DNA of 62,468 nucleotides from Clostridia bacterium (lineage in GTDB: Bacteria; Bacillota; Clostridia; Christensenellales; Borkfalkiaceae), in assembly GCA_017887095.1 (NCBI GenBank), contig JAGHIT010000048.1:73253-135720 (forward strand), given 5' to 3'. The position numbers were made by a program, and so were the translations under genes. Position 1 is the stretch's first letter, and each line of letters opens with the position of its first letter. Of this stretch, positions 61,379-62,468 are shown one piece after another. The notes beneath the pieces were generated by a model. It did no database searches. It saw nothing but the letters and a program-made list of their open reading frames with translations, and had not been told where the DNA came from.

Positions 61379-62468
61379 CACATCTCCATATCCTTTGACT
61401 TATCGCGGCGCTTTTGCAGGCGTTCCTGAAAGTCGAGATATTCAAAGTATTCGTCAAGCGTTTCCAAACCGAGCCGCGACATTTCTTCTTTCGCTTTTTT
61501 GAATACAGATAAATCGTCGGCATCAACGAGCGCGGTATCTTGCGAAACTTCTGCCGCCACGTTTTCCTCAACGGGTTCGTCGTCCTCATCCAACACCTCA
61601 AAAGTCTGCAAATGATTGGCATTTGCAGACTTTTCTATCTCCGCCGTCGAAAATATTTTCTGCATAGTCTCTATCGTATCGGGCGCAGTTTGCCTTTTAA
61701 GAGACGTATTTCCCGCGAGAATGTCCGAAAGCGTATCGGCAATGCCGAGCTTTGACGAGAAATTCAAGTGGCTGTAAATGTCCGCCGTGGTGGAGAACGT
61801 ACTGTGTCCGAGCCATTCCTGTACCGCCTTCATGCTGACACCGCTTGCGATCAGGATACTTGCGCAGCTGTGCCGCAATTCGTGAAAACGAATGACGGGA
61901 AGATTGTTCCGCACAAGGAATGATTTGAAATGCGTCGTCAGGGTGTCGGGGCGGATAAGTTTACCCACTTCATCCACACAAACATAATCTCGGTACTGCC
62001 GATTATAGTATTGTCCGTATTTTTCGGCGCGCTCTTGCTGCTCTCTTTTCAAATTGAGCAGAATATCTTTTACGGCGGGCAACAGCGGCAAAGTGCGCAT
62101 GCTCGATTGGTTTTTCATTTTGTCTTTCGTAACCAAAACTCTCTTTCCGTCAACCTCGCATTGCACTACTGCATGATCAAGCGTTATCGTATTATTTTCA
62201 AAATTGATCGCGCTCCAACGCAAACCGCACACTTCGCTTCTCCGCAGGCCGTATATGGCGGTCAGCTTATAAATGTATTCGTAAGGATCGCCTTGCAATT
62301 TCTGAAAGAGCGTCAGCATTTGTTCTGCCGTATAAAATTTAGCTTTGAACTTCGGGGACTTTGGCCGCTCCACTTTATCGGCGGGATTGGTCAGGATATA
62401 ATCGCTCCGATATGCCACTTCCAAAGCTCTGTGCAAAACGGTATGGCAATGATGAGCCTCTTGTACGC
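61378..62468 (-). CDS. Tyrosine recombinase/integrase, N-terminus outside window
   Basis: The frame is open to the window edge; the track start at 62436 is an internal TTG and the true start lies outside. The catalytic domain is complete: IYGLRRSEVCGLRW (Arg I), RFHELRHSCASILI (HxxR), EWLGHSTFSTTADIYSHL (His and the Tyr nucleophile). After the tyrosine comes an unusually long acidic tail of about 125 residues (DEDDEPVEENVAAE...). It probably integrates the element at the tRNA-Ser 3' end, with the partner att site beyond the window. Confidence 0.9.
   Translation of the reverse strand, partial: VQEAHHCHTVLHRALEVAYRSDYILTNPADKVERPKSPKFKAKFYTAEQMLTLFQKLQGDPYEYIYKLTAIYGLRRSEVCGLRWSAINFENNTITLDHAVVQCEVDGKRVLVTKDKMKNQSSMRTLPLLPAVKDILLNLKREQQERAEKYGQYYNRQYRDYVCVDEVGKLIRPDTLTTHFKSFLVRNNLPVIRFHELRHSCASILIASGVSMKAVQEWLGHSTFSTTADIYSHLNFSSKLGIADTLSDILAGNTSLKRQTAPDTIETMQKIFSTAEIEKSANANHLQTFEVLDEDDEPVEENVAAEVSQDTALVDADDLSVFKKAKEEMSRLGLETLDEYFEYLDFQERLQKRRDKSKDMEM

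Overview
The window is about 62 kb of a Gram-positive, clostridial-type chromosome (Bacillota, Clostridia; probably an uncultured gut-type lineage). The reasons are the housekeeping sigma promoters (TTGACA-17-TATAAT), strong AGGAGG ribosome binding sites, many G+C-rich hairpin/T-run terminators, and genes typical of clostridia: DUF4364, a TSCPD protein, YitT, a minimal SufCB pair, a Re-citrate-synthase-like enzyme, FeoA/FeoA/FeoB with a Cys-rich partner, a lysine riboswitch and a TIGR03915/TIGR03916 pair. No database search was run. Family names rest on motifs read in the translations.

Layout. (1) 1-13.9 kb, minus strand: a long arginine/pyrimidine operon in the order argG-argC-argJ-argB-argD-argF-carA-carB::dapF, then a small membrane protein, a cysteine desulfurase and the start of thiI. 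The striking gene is a single 1352-codon ORF in which a complete carbamoyl-phosphate synthase large subunit is fused to a complete-length diaminopimelate epimerase. In the epimerase part the first catalytic cysteine is replaced by alanine. (2) 13.9-25 kb: an acyl-ACP thioesterase, CwlD amidase, an ECF transporter-coaX-hom operon, a NUDIX enzyme, an HPr-like protein without the phosphorylatable histidine, DUF4364, TSCPD, YitT, and a citrate/isopropylmalate synthase-type enzyme. (3) 25-28.5 kb: the ferrous iron operon, with two 16-bp palindromes just downstream of its promoter. (4) 28.5-45 kb: an ATP-grasp enzyme, esterase, GNAT-like protein, GH13 glucosidase, M18 aminopeptidase, a five-gene operon around hslO, a lysine-riboswitch-controlled asd-dapA-dapB operon, and UDP-galactopyranose mutase. 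(5) 45-57.2 kb: phosphoketolase, SufC-SufB, a response regulator/histidine kinase/exported protein operon, the radical-SAM DNA-repair pair, a ferritin-like protein and an aldo-keto reductase. (6) 57.2-62.5 kb: about two copies of an imperfect 312-bp tandem repeat that carries decayed tRNA-Ser sequences and ends in an intact tRNA-Ser(UGA). An A+T-rich island follows, with a TrlF-type PHP/ATPase gene interrupted by one in-frame TAG and a tyrosine integrase running off the window. This looks like an integrative element seated at the tRNA-Ser 3' end.

How the genes work together. The arg genes give a cyclic ornithine pathway (ArgJ recycles acetyl groups), carAB supplies carbamoyl phosphate, and ArgF/ArgG lead to argininosuccinate; no argH is in the window. 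asd, dapA, dapB and hom form the aspartate branch, with lysine feedback through the riboswitch. The dapF step sits physically on CarB in the arginine operon. Iron handling (Feo, Suf) and sulfur transfer (desulfurase/ThiI) are further themes. Three genes appear to be transcribed as leaderless mRNAs.
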